DNA from: an uncultured Verrucomicrobiota bacterium
GTDB taxonomy: Bacteria > Verrucomicrobiota > Verrucomicrobiia > Limisphaerales > UBA9464
Assembly (NCBI GenBank): GCA_903821635.1
Contig: CAIJLV010000186.1
Coordinates: 1-43,216 of the forward strand
Direction of reading: 5' to 3'
DNA: 43,216 nucleotides
Part shown: piece by piece, positions 1-8,150 of the stretch
Position numbering within the stretch: position 1 is the stretch's first letter
Layout: each line of letters begins with the position of its first letter
Made by a program: the position numbers and the translations under genes
Notes under the pieces: model-generated
Told to the model about the DNA's origin: nothing
Seen by the model: only the letters and a program-made list of their open reading frames with translations
Databases searched by the model: none

Positions 1-1
1 C

Positions 2-1177
2 ACGGGGGCGGTGCAGGTGGATGTCGCCCGGTTGTTCGCCCGCAAGGATGAGTTGATCGCGGACTTTGCCGGCTACCGCCGCCAGCAACTGGAACAAGGC
101 CGCTTTGAGCTCATTCGCGCCCGCGCCCATTTCACCGATCCGCACACCCTCACGCTCGATGACGGTCGGGTGCTGCGGGCGGCCCATTTCGTTGTGGCGA
201 CGGGTTCAGTCATTCCGCCGCCGCCCGTGCCGGGGTTGGCCGAAGCCGGTTACCTCACCAGTGATGACGCGCTTAAACTGACCCGCCTGCCCGCTTCCTT
301 GGTGGTGTTGGGCGGCGGGGCGGTGGCGCTGGAATTTGCCCAATTCTTTGCCCGGCTCGGCACCCGGGTAATTGTGCTTCAGCGCAGCGCCCAACTGCTC
401 CGCGAGGCCGATGAAGACGTGGCCCGGGAGTTGGAAAAGGCCCTCCGGCGCGAAGGCTTGGAAATCATCACCGGCACCCGGCTCGGGCGGGCCGATCGAA
501 TCGGAGCGGAGGTTCTGCTCACGTTTGACCAGGCGGGTGAAACGCGGACCGTGCAGGCTGAAGCCATCTTTAATGGACTGGGCCGGGTGCCCCAGACCGC
601 ATCCCTTCAGCTCGCCAATGCGGGTGTGGAGCTCGACGGGGCCCGCCTCGTGACCAACCTCCGCCAGCAGACTTCAGCCAGCCATATTTACGCGGCGGGC
701 GATTGCTGTGGGCCTCATGAAATTGTGCATATCGCCATCCAGCAGGGCGAAGCCGCAGCGAAGAACATTCTCCAACCCGGGCAGCCGGTGGAGCTGGACT
801 ATCGCCGGCTGCTGAACGTCGTGTTTACCAGCCCCGCCGTTGCCACGGTGGGCCTGACGGCGAAGGCCGCGGCAGCCGCCTGGCGGCCAGTGTTGACGGC
901 CATCTACCCGTTCAATGACCACGGCAAGTCGATGATTCTTGGGTGCCAGGAAGGCTTCGTGAAACTCCTCGCCGATCCCACCTCGGGCGAAATCCTCGGC
1001 GGCGCTTGCGTGGGGCCGGAAGGGGGCGAGTTGATCCACGAAATTGCCGCCGCCATGACCTCACGGATGACGGTCGGCGAGCTGGCTGTCATGCCGCATT
1101 ATCATCCGACGCTGGCCGAAATCTGGACCTACCCAGCCGAGGAGCTCGCGGAGCAGGTGACCGGCGGGAAGCCGTAA
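2..1177 (+). CDS. Dihydrolipoamide dehydrogenase-like FAD/NAD(P) oxidoreductase, 5' truncated
   Basis: This is the C-terminal part (about 390 residues) of a class I pyridine nucleotide-disulfide oxidoreductase. The reading frame is open to the window edge, so the true start lies upstream; a GTG at 11 is internal. The N-terminal FAD-binding glycine motif and the redox CxxxxC pair are outside the window. What can be seen: ATGS near residue 65 of the visible part, a second Rossmann fold for NAD(P) (VVLGGGAVALEFAQ), the second FAD-binding motif (IYAAGDCCG), and a dimerisation domain ending in HYHPTLAEIW, where the His and Glu match the catalytic His-Glu dyad of lipoamide dehydrogenase and mercuric reductase. 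The family is certain. Whether the substrate is lipoamide, mercury or another disulfide cannot be decided without the N-terminus. No pyruvate or oxoglutarate dehydrogenase genes adjoin it on this side. Confidence 0.9.
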   Translation, partial: TGAVQVDVARLFARKDELIADFAGYRRQQLEQGRFELIRARAHFTDPHTLTLDDGRVLRAAHFVVATGSVIPPPPVPGLAEAGYLTSDDALKLTRLPASLVVLGGGAVALEFAQFFARLGTRVIVLQRSAQLLREADEDVARELEKALRREGLEIITGTRLGRADRIGAEVLLTFDQAGETRTVQAEAIFNGLGRVPQTASLQLANAGVELDGARLVTNLRQQTSASHIYAAGDCCGPHEIVHIAIQQGEAAAKNILQPGQPVELDYRRLLNVVFTSPAVATVGLTAKAAAAAWRPVLTAIYPFNDHGKSMILGCQEGFVKLLADPTSGEILGGACVGPEGGELIHEIAAAMTSRMTVGELAVMPHYHPTLAEIWTYPAEELAEQVTGGKP

Positions 1178-1195
1178 AGTGCAAGCCGACCGACG

Positions 1196-1218
1196 GCGCC
1201 GCGCAGCGAGCGCGGCGC
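1196..1218. terminator. Hairpin between convergent genes
   Basis: A perfect 9-bp inverted repeat (GCGCCGCGC, loop AGCGA, GCGCGGCGC) lies in the 49-bp gap between the oxidoreductase stop and the glycerate kinase stop. Its position suggests a bidirectional terminator. No U-tract follows on either strand. Confidence 0.55.
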
Positions 1219-1226
1219 GGCGCGGG

Positions 1227-2366
1227 TCAGGTCCAGTCGTAGTTTTCGGCCACTTTGCGGGCGAGGCGTTCCAACCACAGCGCGGCGTCTTTCTTGGCCT
1301 CGGTGGGATTGGTCACGTCGGGCGAGAGCGCGTGGACGGAATGAAACAGTCGGTCTGAGGTCTGCGTTTTGGCGGCGCCCTCGACTTGGCCGGCAAAGCT
1401 CACGCAGCGTTTGCCCATCGCCTTGCACACCTGCGCCAAGCGGCCGGTGCCTTTGCCCATGAGGCTTTGCCGGTCGATCATGCCTTCGCCGGTGAGAATG
1501 AGGTCGGCCTTGGCGAGCCGTTGTTCTAGGTGGGCGTAGCGGGCGAAGATTTCGAAACCGGACTCCAGCTTGGCGCCCAGGAAGACTCGCAGGCCAAACC
1601 CGAGGCCGCCCGCGGCCCCACTGCCCGGATCGCAGGCCAGATCATAGCCAAATTGTTCTCGGGCCCGGGCGGCGAATTTTTCCAGCGCCGCCTCGGCGAT
1701 GGGCGCCTGTTGCATGGCCAAGCCCTTTTGGGGGCCGTAGATGCGGGTGCAGCCGTTCAGGCCCAGCAGCGGATTTTCCACGTCCACCGCGACCGTGAAG
1801 TCCACCCCGAGGATCGGGTCCAGCGGTGCCAACCAGCGGGTGAGTTTGTTGCCCTTCACCCATTTCTCGATGAGTTGATCACGCTCGTCGTAGAAGCGCC
1901 ACCCGAGCGCGCTGGCCAGTCCGAAGCCCGCATCGTTGGTCGCGCTGCCGCCGATGCCGATGAGGATCTGTTGGGCCCCGGCACCGACGGCGGAGCGAAT
2001 GACGGTCGCCAGCCCGCGGGTATCGAGTTCGAAGGGATGAAAACGGTTCGGCGGCAACATCGCGAGGCCGACGACTTGGGCTGATTCGATGATGGCGGTG
2101 CGGGATTCTGCGTGCCACCACCACTTCGCGCCCACGGGGCGATTCGCCGCGTCCACGGTGGCGCAAACGTGTTCGGTGGCGCCGCTGAGTTGAGCGATGA
2201 TTTCGCCGAAGCCGTCACCTCCGTCGCTCATGGGTAGCATCTCCATTTCATCCTGGGGCCGGGCGCTCCACCAGCCATTGACGATGGCGCCGGCGGCCTG
2301 GGCGGCGGTCAGGGTGCCTTTGAATTTGTCCGGGGCGACGAGAACCTTGAGTGACACGGCCGTCAT
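1227..2366 (-). CDS. Glycerate kinase (GlxK/GarK type)
   Basis: A 379-aa glycerate kinase of the GK-I family, which phosphorylates D-glycerate (to 2-phosphoglycerate in GarK/GlxK enzymes) in glyoxylate, serine or sugar-acid catabolism; cytosolic. The N-terminus carries the hallmark LVAPDKFKGTLTA. It is followed by the SDGGDGF motif, GIGGSATNDAG (glycine-rich, near residue 140), DPGSGAAGGLGFGL and LILTGEGMIDRQS near the C-terminus, all in family order. Start chosen at 2366 (ATG) because a GGAGG ribosome-binding site sits 8 nt upstream and the conserved fold begins there; an upstream in-frame start at 2408 would add 14 non-conserved residues. It is convergent with the oxidoreductase and lies downstream of the 989-aa PVC protein on the same strand, 158 bp away, so a separate promoter is plausible. 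Confidence 0.93.
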   Translation of the reverse strand: MTAVSLKVLVAPDKFKGTLTAAQAAGAIVNGWWSARPQDEMEMLPMSDGGDGFGEIIAQLSGATEHVCATVDAANRPVGAKWWWHAESRTAIIESAQVVGLAMLPPNRFHPFELDTRGLATVIRSAVGAGAQQILIGIGGSATNDAGFGLASALGWRFYDERDQLIEKWVKGNKLTRWLAPLDPILGVDFTVAVDVENPLLGLNGCTRIYGPQKGLAMQQAPIAEAALEKFAARAREQFGYDLACDPGSGAAGGLGFGLRVFLGAKLESGFEIFARYAHLEQRLAKADLILTGEGMIDRQSLMGKGTGRLAQVCKAMGKRCVSFAGQVEGAAKTQTSDRLFHSVHALSPDVTNPTEAKKDAALWLERLARKVAENYDWT

Positions 2367-2404
2367 CCTGCCAACCTCCCGGCCTGCCGGGCCATGCTGA
2401 AATT

Positions 2405-2431
2405 CCACCGGCAGAGGTCGTCAGCCGGTGG
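2405..2431. terminator. Hairpin downstream of PVC dehydrogenase gene
   Basis: A perfect 8-bp inverted repeat (CCACCGGC / GCCGGTGG, 11-nt loop) lies 94 bp past the stop of the 989-aa gene and 38 bp before the glycerate kinase start on the minus strand. On that strand it is followed by AATTT. Likely a terminator separating the two genes. Confidence 0.45.
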
Positions 2432-2524
2432 GGGGAGCCGCCCTTTATGGGCTTCCGCGGGAAGGCGCTGCCCTGAGGCTCACGACGAACTGGGGCCGGC
2501 GCTGGCCTGCATTGGGCGGTCCGG

Positions 2525-5494
2525 TCACGGTGGACTTTGCAGGAAGGCGATGACGTCTCGCAGGTCTTGCGGAGAACGGCCGACTTCCAAACCTTCCGGC
2601 ATCAGTGACCGACCGCTGGATTCCAGTTTAAGCACCGATTTTCGGGGGAAACTCACGCGCTGTTCGTTGGCGAGGAGCAGGGTGATGGCGTCGGGCGTTT
2701 CGCCTTGGAGCAGCCCGGTCAGGACTTCGCCGTCTACCGTTTCCACGGTGTAAGCGATGAAGCCCGGATTGAGGGCCATATTGGGGTCGAGGATGTTGGA
2801 CAGCAGGTCTTCGACACTGCGGTGGGTGATGCCCGTGAGATCCGGGCCGACGCGTCGGCCGAGTTGGCCGCTGGCGTGGCAGCGACTGCACGCTTCCTCG
2901 AACACGCCGCGGCCGCGTTGTGGGTCGCCCTGCGGGGGCAGTTTGGCCAACCATTCGGTGACCCGCGTTTTGCGGGTTGAGTATTCCTCATCGCCCATCA
3001 GTCGGGCCGCCCGTTGGCGGATTTCAGCGGGGCCGCCTTGCAGCAGCCGCCGGCGTTGTTCGAGGTCGAGGTTTAATTCCCCCACCGTGATGGCGTCTGT
3101 TTCCAGCGCGTCGAGCAGGGGCGCATGAAAGGCCCGGCGCTCCAGCAGCACGGCTAGGGCGGCGGGCCGGATTGCGGGTCCCAGTGAACGCCAGCGCGCG
3201 ATCAAGCCGAGGCCGACGGCCGGTTCCCGAAATTGGCGCAGTTGCGCCAACGCCGCCTGCTGGAGCGGGGCCGGTTCGCGGGCGTCGAGGAGCGCCAATA
3301 GGGGCTCAATCACTGTCGGCGCGGCGCCCAACCCGAGTAGGCTCACTGCGCTCAAACGGGATTCCACGGGCCGTTCGGCGTTGGTCGCGCCGGCGCGGGC
3401 GAGCACTAGCGCCTCGGTCTGGTGGACGTTTTCGGGCAGTCCGAGGGCGCGGGTCAGGCCCCACAGCGCGCTCATTTCATTGGCTGAAAGGTCGCGAAAC
3501 AATTCGGTCAGGCGGTTCGTGGCGGCTTCGGTCAGCACGGGCTTTGCGCCGCTGCGACCCAAGCCGGCGGCGAGTCCGTCCCAAATGGGCCGCCGAACGG
3601 GTTCGGGAAAACCGGTCGCGAGTCGATCGATCAGCGCGGAGAGGTCGGAGCCGGGCAACTGTGCGCGGGCGCCGAGGAGGTCCGCCAGTTCTTGCAAGGC
3701 GGCCGGGGAGGGGGCGAGGCCAGACTTTATGGCCGGGGATTCAAGGATCAGTCGGGCAAAGTCGGCCGTGAATTCGGGCGGGAGCGAGGACAAGACGGCG
3801 CGGCGAGTCCAAGGAAAGGCGAGATCGCGCAGCCATACCTCGGCCAAGCTGCCGACGGTCCGCGAATGAGGAAGGCTGCCGGCGACCTGCGCCGCCACAA
3901 AGCGGACGCGGGGTTGGGAATCCCGCATCAGGGCGAGCACGGCTTCGCCGAGTGCGGCGTGGGTTGGAAGCCGCGGTTCCGCCAGCCGTAGGGCATTTTC
4001 GCGAATGCCGGGGTGGGTATCGGTGAGGCCCCGTCGCACGTCTTCGACGCGGAGGCTACCCAAGCCATCCAGCGTCCAGAGCGCGTGAAGGCGGGCGAGA
4101 GCCTTGGGGTTTCGGGCCCCGACCGTGCGCAGGGAAGCGGTTGCGCCGGTCGCCCGGCGTTCGACGAGTAGTCGTTGGGCGGTGAGGCGTCGCCATTGGT
4201 TTTCCTCGCCGAGTTGCCGGACTAGTTCGCTTTCGCTGGCTCCGCCCAGATTGACTGGGGTGCGTTGGCGGTTGCCCTTGGGCGCGATCCGATAAATCCG
4301 GCCGCGATCTTGTCCCGCGCGGAGGTCCTGTTTTTCACGGACCTTGGCCGGGATGTAGTCGGGATGCTCAATCACCTCGCGCTGCATATCCAGCAGGTAG
4401 AGGGCGCCATCAGGGCCGGTCTCAAGGGCGACTGGCCGGAAGGCGGGGTCGCGGCTGGCGAGAAATTCGTGGGTTTGCTCGTCCGGCGCCCGGCTGGCGC
4501 GAAAAATCGGCCCGTCGGGCACGATCAGGTCGCGGTGAACGAGGTTGCCCACGACATCGCACACGAGGAACGAGCCCGCCAAATCGTCAGGAAATAGGTT
4601 TGAAGCGATTCGACCCAAGCCGCCGGCGGCGCTGAAATAGCCGGCCTGTTCCGGGTGGTTGGGCCGGGTCTGGGCGGTCGAGATCGGGAAGAGGCGGGCC
4701 ATTTCCCCATGATCGGAAATCGAGCCGGTCAAATCCGTCGGGCCGAAGCCAGGAAAGCGTTCCGCTTGGCGCCGCGACAGGAATTGGTGTTGGAGATGAT
4801 TGATGTTGTAGGTCGTGAAGCCCCGCCCGAAGTCGTCGAACACCAAGCCGAATCCACCGCCGGTGCGCGCGGTGCGCTCCACGCCGCCCGTGGCGGGATT
4901 CCACGCAAAATCGTCGTCGCCCAAGCGGAGCATTTCGCCCGGGTAGCGGAGTGCTTGGAGCGTGCCGCCATTGCCTCCGTTGGCCCCGTGGATGCGATTA
5001 TCGAGTCCGTAGCGGAGGCCGTTCACGAGGCTGTCGGAGACGCCCCGGTGAAAGCCGGTCAGGATGGTTTCTCGGACGTCGGCCACGCCATCGCCATCCG
5101 TGTCCCGGAGGAAGGTGAGGTCGGGAGCGTTGGCGGCCAGCACGCCGTCGCGCCAAGGGACGACGCTCGTCACATAGCTGAGCTCGCGGGCGAAGACGGT
5201 TGCGCGGTCCGGTTTTCCATCTCCGTTCGTGTCCTCCAGCCGGCGGATCGTGCTGCCGACCTGACCCGCGGGGCCGACGCCATAGGGGTAATCTCGGCAC
5301 TCCGCGACGTAAGCTCGGCCGGCCGCATCCCAGCACAACGCCACGGGATCCACGACGTCGGGTTCAGCGGCCCAGACGGTGATTTCCAAACGCGGGTCCA
5401 ACTGAATGCTCGCGGGCTCGAAGACGAACGGTGCGGTGTCCGCGGCGAGCAGTCCCGAAATCGCCAACAGGCCGACAGGAAGAATCGTGTGCAT
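2525..5494 (-). CDS. PVC-type secreted dehydrogenase with HEAT region and CxxCH cytochrome domain
   Basis: A 989-aa exported protein of the family annotated in planctomycetes and verrucomicrobia as 'putative membrane-bound dehydrogenase / heme-binding domain' (TIGR02604 plus TIGR02603). Seen in order: a signal peptide (residues 1-18, ending LLAA); a beta-propeller sugar-dehydrogenase-like domain (about 25-420) with repeated DTNGDGKPD / DTDGDGVAD calcium-type loops and LYLLDMQREV; an Ala/Leu-rich helical HEAT-like region (about 430-830); and a C-terminal c-type cytochrome with C869-x-x-C872-H873 and a plausible distal Met in SLMPEGLEV. Presumed role: periplasmic oxidation of a carbohydrate or related compound with electron transfer to the heme. 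The substrate is unknown. The start at 5494 is set by the signal peptide. A second, larger relative lies at 23077-28266. Confidence 0.9.
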   Translation of the reverse strand: MHTILPVGLLAISGLLAADTAPFVFEPASIQLDPRLEITVWAAEPDVVDPVALCWDAAGRAYVAECRDYPYGVGPAGQVGSTIRRLEDTNGDGKPDRATVFARELSYVTSVVPWRDGVLAANAPDLTFLRDTDGDGVADVRETILTGFHRGVSDSLVNGLRYGLDNRIHGANGGNGGTLQALRYPGEMLRLGDDDFAWNPATGGVERTARTGGGFGLVFDDFGRGFTTYNINHLQHQFLSRRQAERFPGFGPTDLTGSISDHGEMARLFPISTAQTRPNHPEQAGYFSAAGGLGRIASNLFPDDLAGSFLVCDVVGNLVHRDLIVPDGPIFRASRAPDEQTHEFLASRDPAFRPVALETGPDGALYLLDMQREVIEHPDYIPAKVREKQDLRAGQDRGRIYRIAPKGNRQRTPVNLGGASESELVRQLGEENQWRRLTAQRLLVERRATGATASLRTVGARNPKALARLHALWTLDGLGSLRVEDVRRGLTDTHPGIRENALRLAEPRLPTHAALGEAVLALMRDSQPRVRFVAAQVAGSLPHSRTVGSLAEVWLRDLAFPWTRRAVLSSLPPEFTADFARLILESPAIKSGLAPSPAALQELADLLGARAQLPGSDLSALIDRLATGFPEPVRRPIWDGLAAGLGRSGAKPVLTEAATNRLTELFRDLSANEMSALWGLTRALGLPENVHQTEALVLARAGATNAERPVESRLSAVSLLGLGAAPTVIEPLLALLDAREPAPLQQAALAQLRQFREPAVGLGLIARWRSLGPAIRPAALAVLLERRAFHAPLLDALETDAITVGELNLDLEQRRRLLQGGPAEIRQRAARLMGDEEYSTRKTRVTEWLAKLPPQGDPQRGRGVFEEACSRCHASGQLGRRVGPDLTGITHRSVEDLLSNILDPNMALNPGFIAYTVETVDGEVLTGLLQGETPDAITLLLANEQRVSFPRKSVLKLESSGRSLMPEGLEVGRSPQDLRDVIAFLQSPP

Positions 5495-5594
5495 CGTGAC
5501 GCGGGTTGACGCTACCAGCCGGACGGGGTGAAGGGGAAGGATGCCGGACTTTTTTGCGGTTTGAGCTTTGGGCCTTGGGCTTCAATCCTCCGGC

Positions 5595-6113
5595 ATGCCG
5601 CTCGCCTACTGTCGGGCCACGTCGCACGACGTTGAGCTCATCCGCGCCTTGGCAGATCGCATCTGGCACGAGTGCTATCCGGACATCCTCCCGCTCGCCC
5701 AGATTCGCTACATGCTGGGTTGGATGTATGCCCCGCACAAACTGATGGCGGAACTAGCCCACGGTGCGGTTTACGAATGCGTGTGGCACGCGGGCGCACC
5801 CGTGGGCTTTTCGGCCTACGAATTCCAAAATCAGGGCACGGTCCTGCACCTGAACAAGCTCTACCTCGTGTCGGAATTGCACGGTCGCGGTTACGGGCAG
5901 TTAATGCTGGCGCGGGTGCTCGCCGCCGCCGCCGCCGGGGGGGCGGGCACGGTCGAGCTAAGGGTCAACAAGGCGAACGCGCGGGCACTGCGTGCTTATG
6001 AGCGCTGCGGATTTTCCGTGGCAGAAGCCCTCCGCCAAGACATCGGGAGCGGTTTTTTCATGGATGACTTCGTGATGCGCCGGCCGGTTTCGCCCCCGGC
6101 GGCGCCGCGCTGA
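5595..6113 (+). CDS. GNAT family N-acetyltransferase
   Basis: A 172-aa Gcn5-related acetyltransferase, which transfers an acetyl group from acetyl-CoA to an amine. The acetyl-CoA-binding motif A is visible as LYLVSELHGRGYGQLML (Q/RxxGxG/A type) near residues 90-106. It is followed by motif B-like ELRVNKANARALRAYERCGF, typical of the fold, where the Asn and Tyr-Glu-Arg-Cys-Gly-Phe end the core. Start chosen at the ATG at 5595; a TTG at 5568 would add nine residues (MGLGLQSSG) outside the fold. Substrate unknown: no partner gene suggests protein, antibiotic or small-molecule acetylation. The stop codon is only 2 bp from the stop of the convergent rseP gene. Confidence 0.9.
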   Translation: MPLAYCRATSHDVELIRALADRIWHECYPDILPLAQIRYMLGWMYAPHKLMAELAHGAVYECVWHAGAPVGFSAYEFQNQGTVLHLNKLYLVSELHGRGYGQLMLARVLAAAAAGGAGTVELRVNKANARALRAYERCGFSVAEALRQDIGSGFFMDDFVMRRPVSPPAAPR

Positions 6114-6115
6114 GC

Positions 6116-7507
6116 TCAGTTTCCGACGGGAGTCGGCGGGACGCCCGGCTCTTCAATCACCGATTTTTGCCGGAACATCCGGAGGAACAGCGACGCCCGG
6201 CTGAGGTCGAAAAACGTTACGTAGAGCATGAACGACAGGAGCATGACTGCGAAGGTCATCGTGGCGTATTCCTGAAACCGCGGGCTGACCCGGCGGCGCG
6301 CGATCAGCTCATACAGGGCCATGGTGATGTGACCGCCATCCAGCACGGGCAAAGGCAGCAGGTTCAGAAGGGCCAAATTGATGTTGAGCATGACCATGAA
6401 CCCGAGGGCCAAGCGGAGGTCGGTGTTCACGTCCACGGCCAGCTTGCTGAGAATCCCCGCGGGACCGCTCATGTCTTTGGGGCGGACACCGGTTTCTTTC
6501 GGATGCAGCAGTGCCACAAAAATGTCGCGCATGGTCAGCACCACCCCTTTGACCTGCACCCACGGCGTGGGACCGGGGCGTTGAAGGGTGTAAATGATGG
6601 TTTTGCTGGGCGACAATTCGACGCCGATGCGGCCGACCTTCGCGGTCGGATCCAGTTTCGGCGTTACGAACAGCGTCAACCGATTTGTGCCGCGGAGCAA
6701 TTCCGCCGCGCTCGCTACCCCGGCGCGCTGCTTGATCAGTTCCACCAATTGGGCCTGCCCCACCACCGGAACACCGGCGAAGTTGACGAACTGGTCGTCC
6801 TTTTGCAGTCCGGCCGCCTCAGCGGCCCCTCCGGGCACGACCTGCGAAACCACGGGATGATCGCGCGGATCCAAGTTCAGCACCTTCAGTCCGAAGCCCG
6901 GAACCGGCTCCGCCTTGAGTGAATAGGTCGAGCGGACCCCGGCGCGGTCGATTTCCACCGGCAGCACGTTGGTCAAGGCCAAGGCGGTAAATTGCTGCAC
7001 CTCTTGCCACGAATGCACCAAGCGGCCGCCGACCGAGATGATCCGATCCCCGGGCTTGATCCCCAGCTTGGCCTCGGCGGAATCGGGTTCCACGTAACCG
7101 ATGATGGAGGGATTGACGGGCACCGGCAGGCCGACTTGCCACACCAACGCGGCGATCAGGAAGGCGAACCCAATGTTCATCAGCGGCCCGGCCACCGCGA
7201 CCAGAATGCGGGAAAGGGGGGATGCCCCTGGGCCGTGTTCCTCGGCTTTGCCCTCGATGGCCTCGGACGTGATCATTTGCGGCAGCTTCACGAAGCCGCC
7301 GGCCGGAATCCACCGCAGCGCCCATTCGACGCCCTGTCGGTCTTTCCAACTGAACAGCTTGGGACCGAAACCGATGGAGAAACCGTCGATCTTTAATCCC
7401 CGGCGGCGGGCCATCCAGAAATGGCCGTATTCGTGCACGAAAATGCTGGCGCCAAACAGCCCCAGCACGGCCACCCCGACGTAAATCCAATTCAGAACCT
7501 GTTCCAT
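6116..7507 (-). CDS. rseP: RseP-type membrane zinc metalloprotease (site-2 protease, M50)
   Basis: A 463-aa intramembrane metalloprotease. The zinc-binding HEYGH motif is at residues 25-29 within the first transmembrane segment. Two PDZ-like regions follow (around 115-190 and 195-290, with PGDRIISVGG and a second GLQKDDQFVNF). The third catalytic motif, NLLPLPVLDGGH, is near residue 400, followed by the last membrane segment. In Escherichia coli RseP cleaves the anti-sigma factor RseA and leftover signal peptides; by family the role here is regulated intramembrane proteolysis. Start chosen at 7507 (ATG), immediately before the first membrane helix. A start at 7552 adds 15 residues with no similarity to the family. 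The usual neighbours (dxr, cdsA, bamA) are absent; it follows the thioesterase gene by 88 bp on the same strand. Confidence 0.93.
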   Translation of the reverse strand: MEQVLNWIYVGVAVLGLFGASIFVHEYGHFWMARRRGLKIDGFSIGFGPKLFSWKDRQGVEWALRWIPAGGFVKLPQMITSEAIEGKAEEHGPGASPLSRILVAVAGPLMNIGFAFLIAALVWQVGLPVPVNPSIIGYVEPDSAEAKLGIKPGDRIISVGGRLVHSWQEVQQFTALALTNVLPVEIDRAGVRSTYSLKAEPVPGFGLKVLNLDPRDHPVVSQVVPGGAAEAAGLQKDDQFVNFAGVPVVGQAQLVELIKQRAGVASAAELLRGTNRLTLFVTPKLDPTAKVGRIGVELSPSKTIIYTLQRPGPTPWVQVKGVVLTMRDIFVALLHPKETGVRPKDMSGPAGILSKLAVDVNTDLRLALGFMVMLNINLALLNLLPLPVLDGGHITMALYELIARRRVSPRFQEYATMTFAVMLLSFMLYVTFFDLSRASLFLRMFRQKSVIEEPGVPPTPVGN

Positions 7508-7595
7508 TCGATGAGCGCAAACTAAAGCCCTCACCCCGCTCTGGCAACGCACGAGCCACGCGGTTCAAAACCGGTCGGCACCCGGTTGATTCCGC

Positions 7596-8012
7596 TTAGG
7601 GGGCGGCGGGGCCGGCGGCACTGGTTTTGCGGGCGAGCCGGCGGGCAAAGGAATCCGTCCGGATCACGGCCCGCCGGTGCAGACCGCGGGCGATGAGTTC
7701 GTGTTCGTCCCGGGCTTCAACGTGAAAGGTGACCGCCGAACCTTCGGCGTGAATGACGCGGACCACACACGTCACGGTGGCGCCCAAGGGCGTGGGGGCG
7801 AGGTGGCGCAGCTCAATCTCGCTGCCCACGGAGCGTTCATTTTCGTCGAGGAGCGGAGTCAACGTCTGGCGGGCCGTTCGCTCCAGCAGGCCGATCAAGT
7901 TTGGGGTGCTCAGCACCGCTGGCATGCCGTCGTGGGCAAAGTCGATGCCGTGTTTCGACTCGACCACAAAGGTCAGTTCGCCCGTTAGCCCGATTCGTGG
8001 ACGTGTCTTCAT
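7596..8012 (-). CDS. FlK-like acyl-CoA thioesterase
   Basis: A 138-aa hot-dog-fold thioesterase of the family typified by fluoroacetyl-CoA thioesterase FlK. The three FlK catalytic positions are present with the correct spacing: T36 (STPNLIGLLE), E44, and H70 (ELRHLAPTPLG). It hydrolyses an acyl-CoA thioester in the cytosol. Most members of this family have no link to fluoroacetate, and nothing here suggests fluorometabolism, so a general small acyl-CoA housekeeping role is more likely. Start chosen at 8012 (ATG), where similarity begins; eight upstream in-frame residues are proline-rich and unlike the family. It lies between the TPR lipoprotein and rseP on the same strand, with 138 bp upstream. 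Confidence 0.85.
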   Translation of the reverse strand: MKTRPRIGLTGELTFVVESKHGIDFAHDGMPAVLSTPNLIGLLERTARQTLTPLLDENERSVGSEIELRHLAPTPLGATVTCVVRVIHAEGSAVTFHVEARDEHELIARGLHRRAVIRTDSFARRLARKTSAAGPAAP

Positions 8013-8150
8013 TCCGGTAGGTGCGGGGGGCAGCAAACCCCGCGGCTACGACTGGCGCAATTAGGGATTGCAACCGGTCGCTGCGGCCGCCGGCCGTGTC
8101 TGCGTTTGGCGAGCGGCAAAAACCCAACGCGTTTCCCCGGCGGGCTTCCC

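Noticed and set aside
2..1177. Mercuric reductase
   Set aside because: The visible C-terminus fits both lipoamide dehydrogenase and MerA. The redox Cys region is missing, there is no Cys pair at the C-terminal end as in MerA, and no other mer gene is present.
7596..8012. Fluoroacetate resistance
   Set aside because: The thioesterase keeps the FlK catalytic triad, but nothing else in the window points to fluorinated compounds and the family is broadly distributed.
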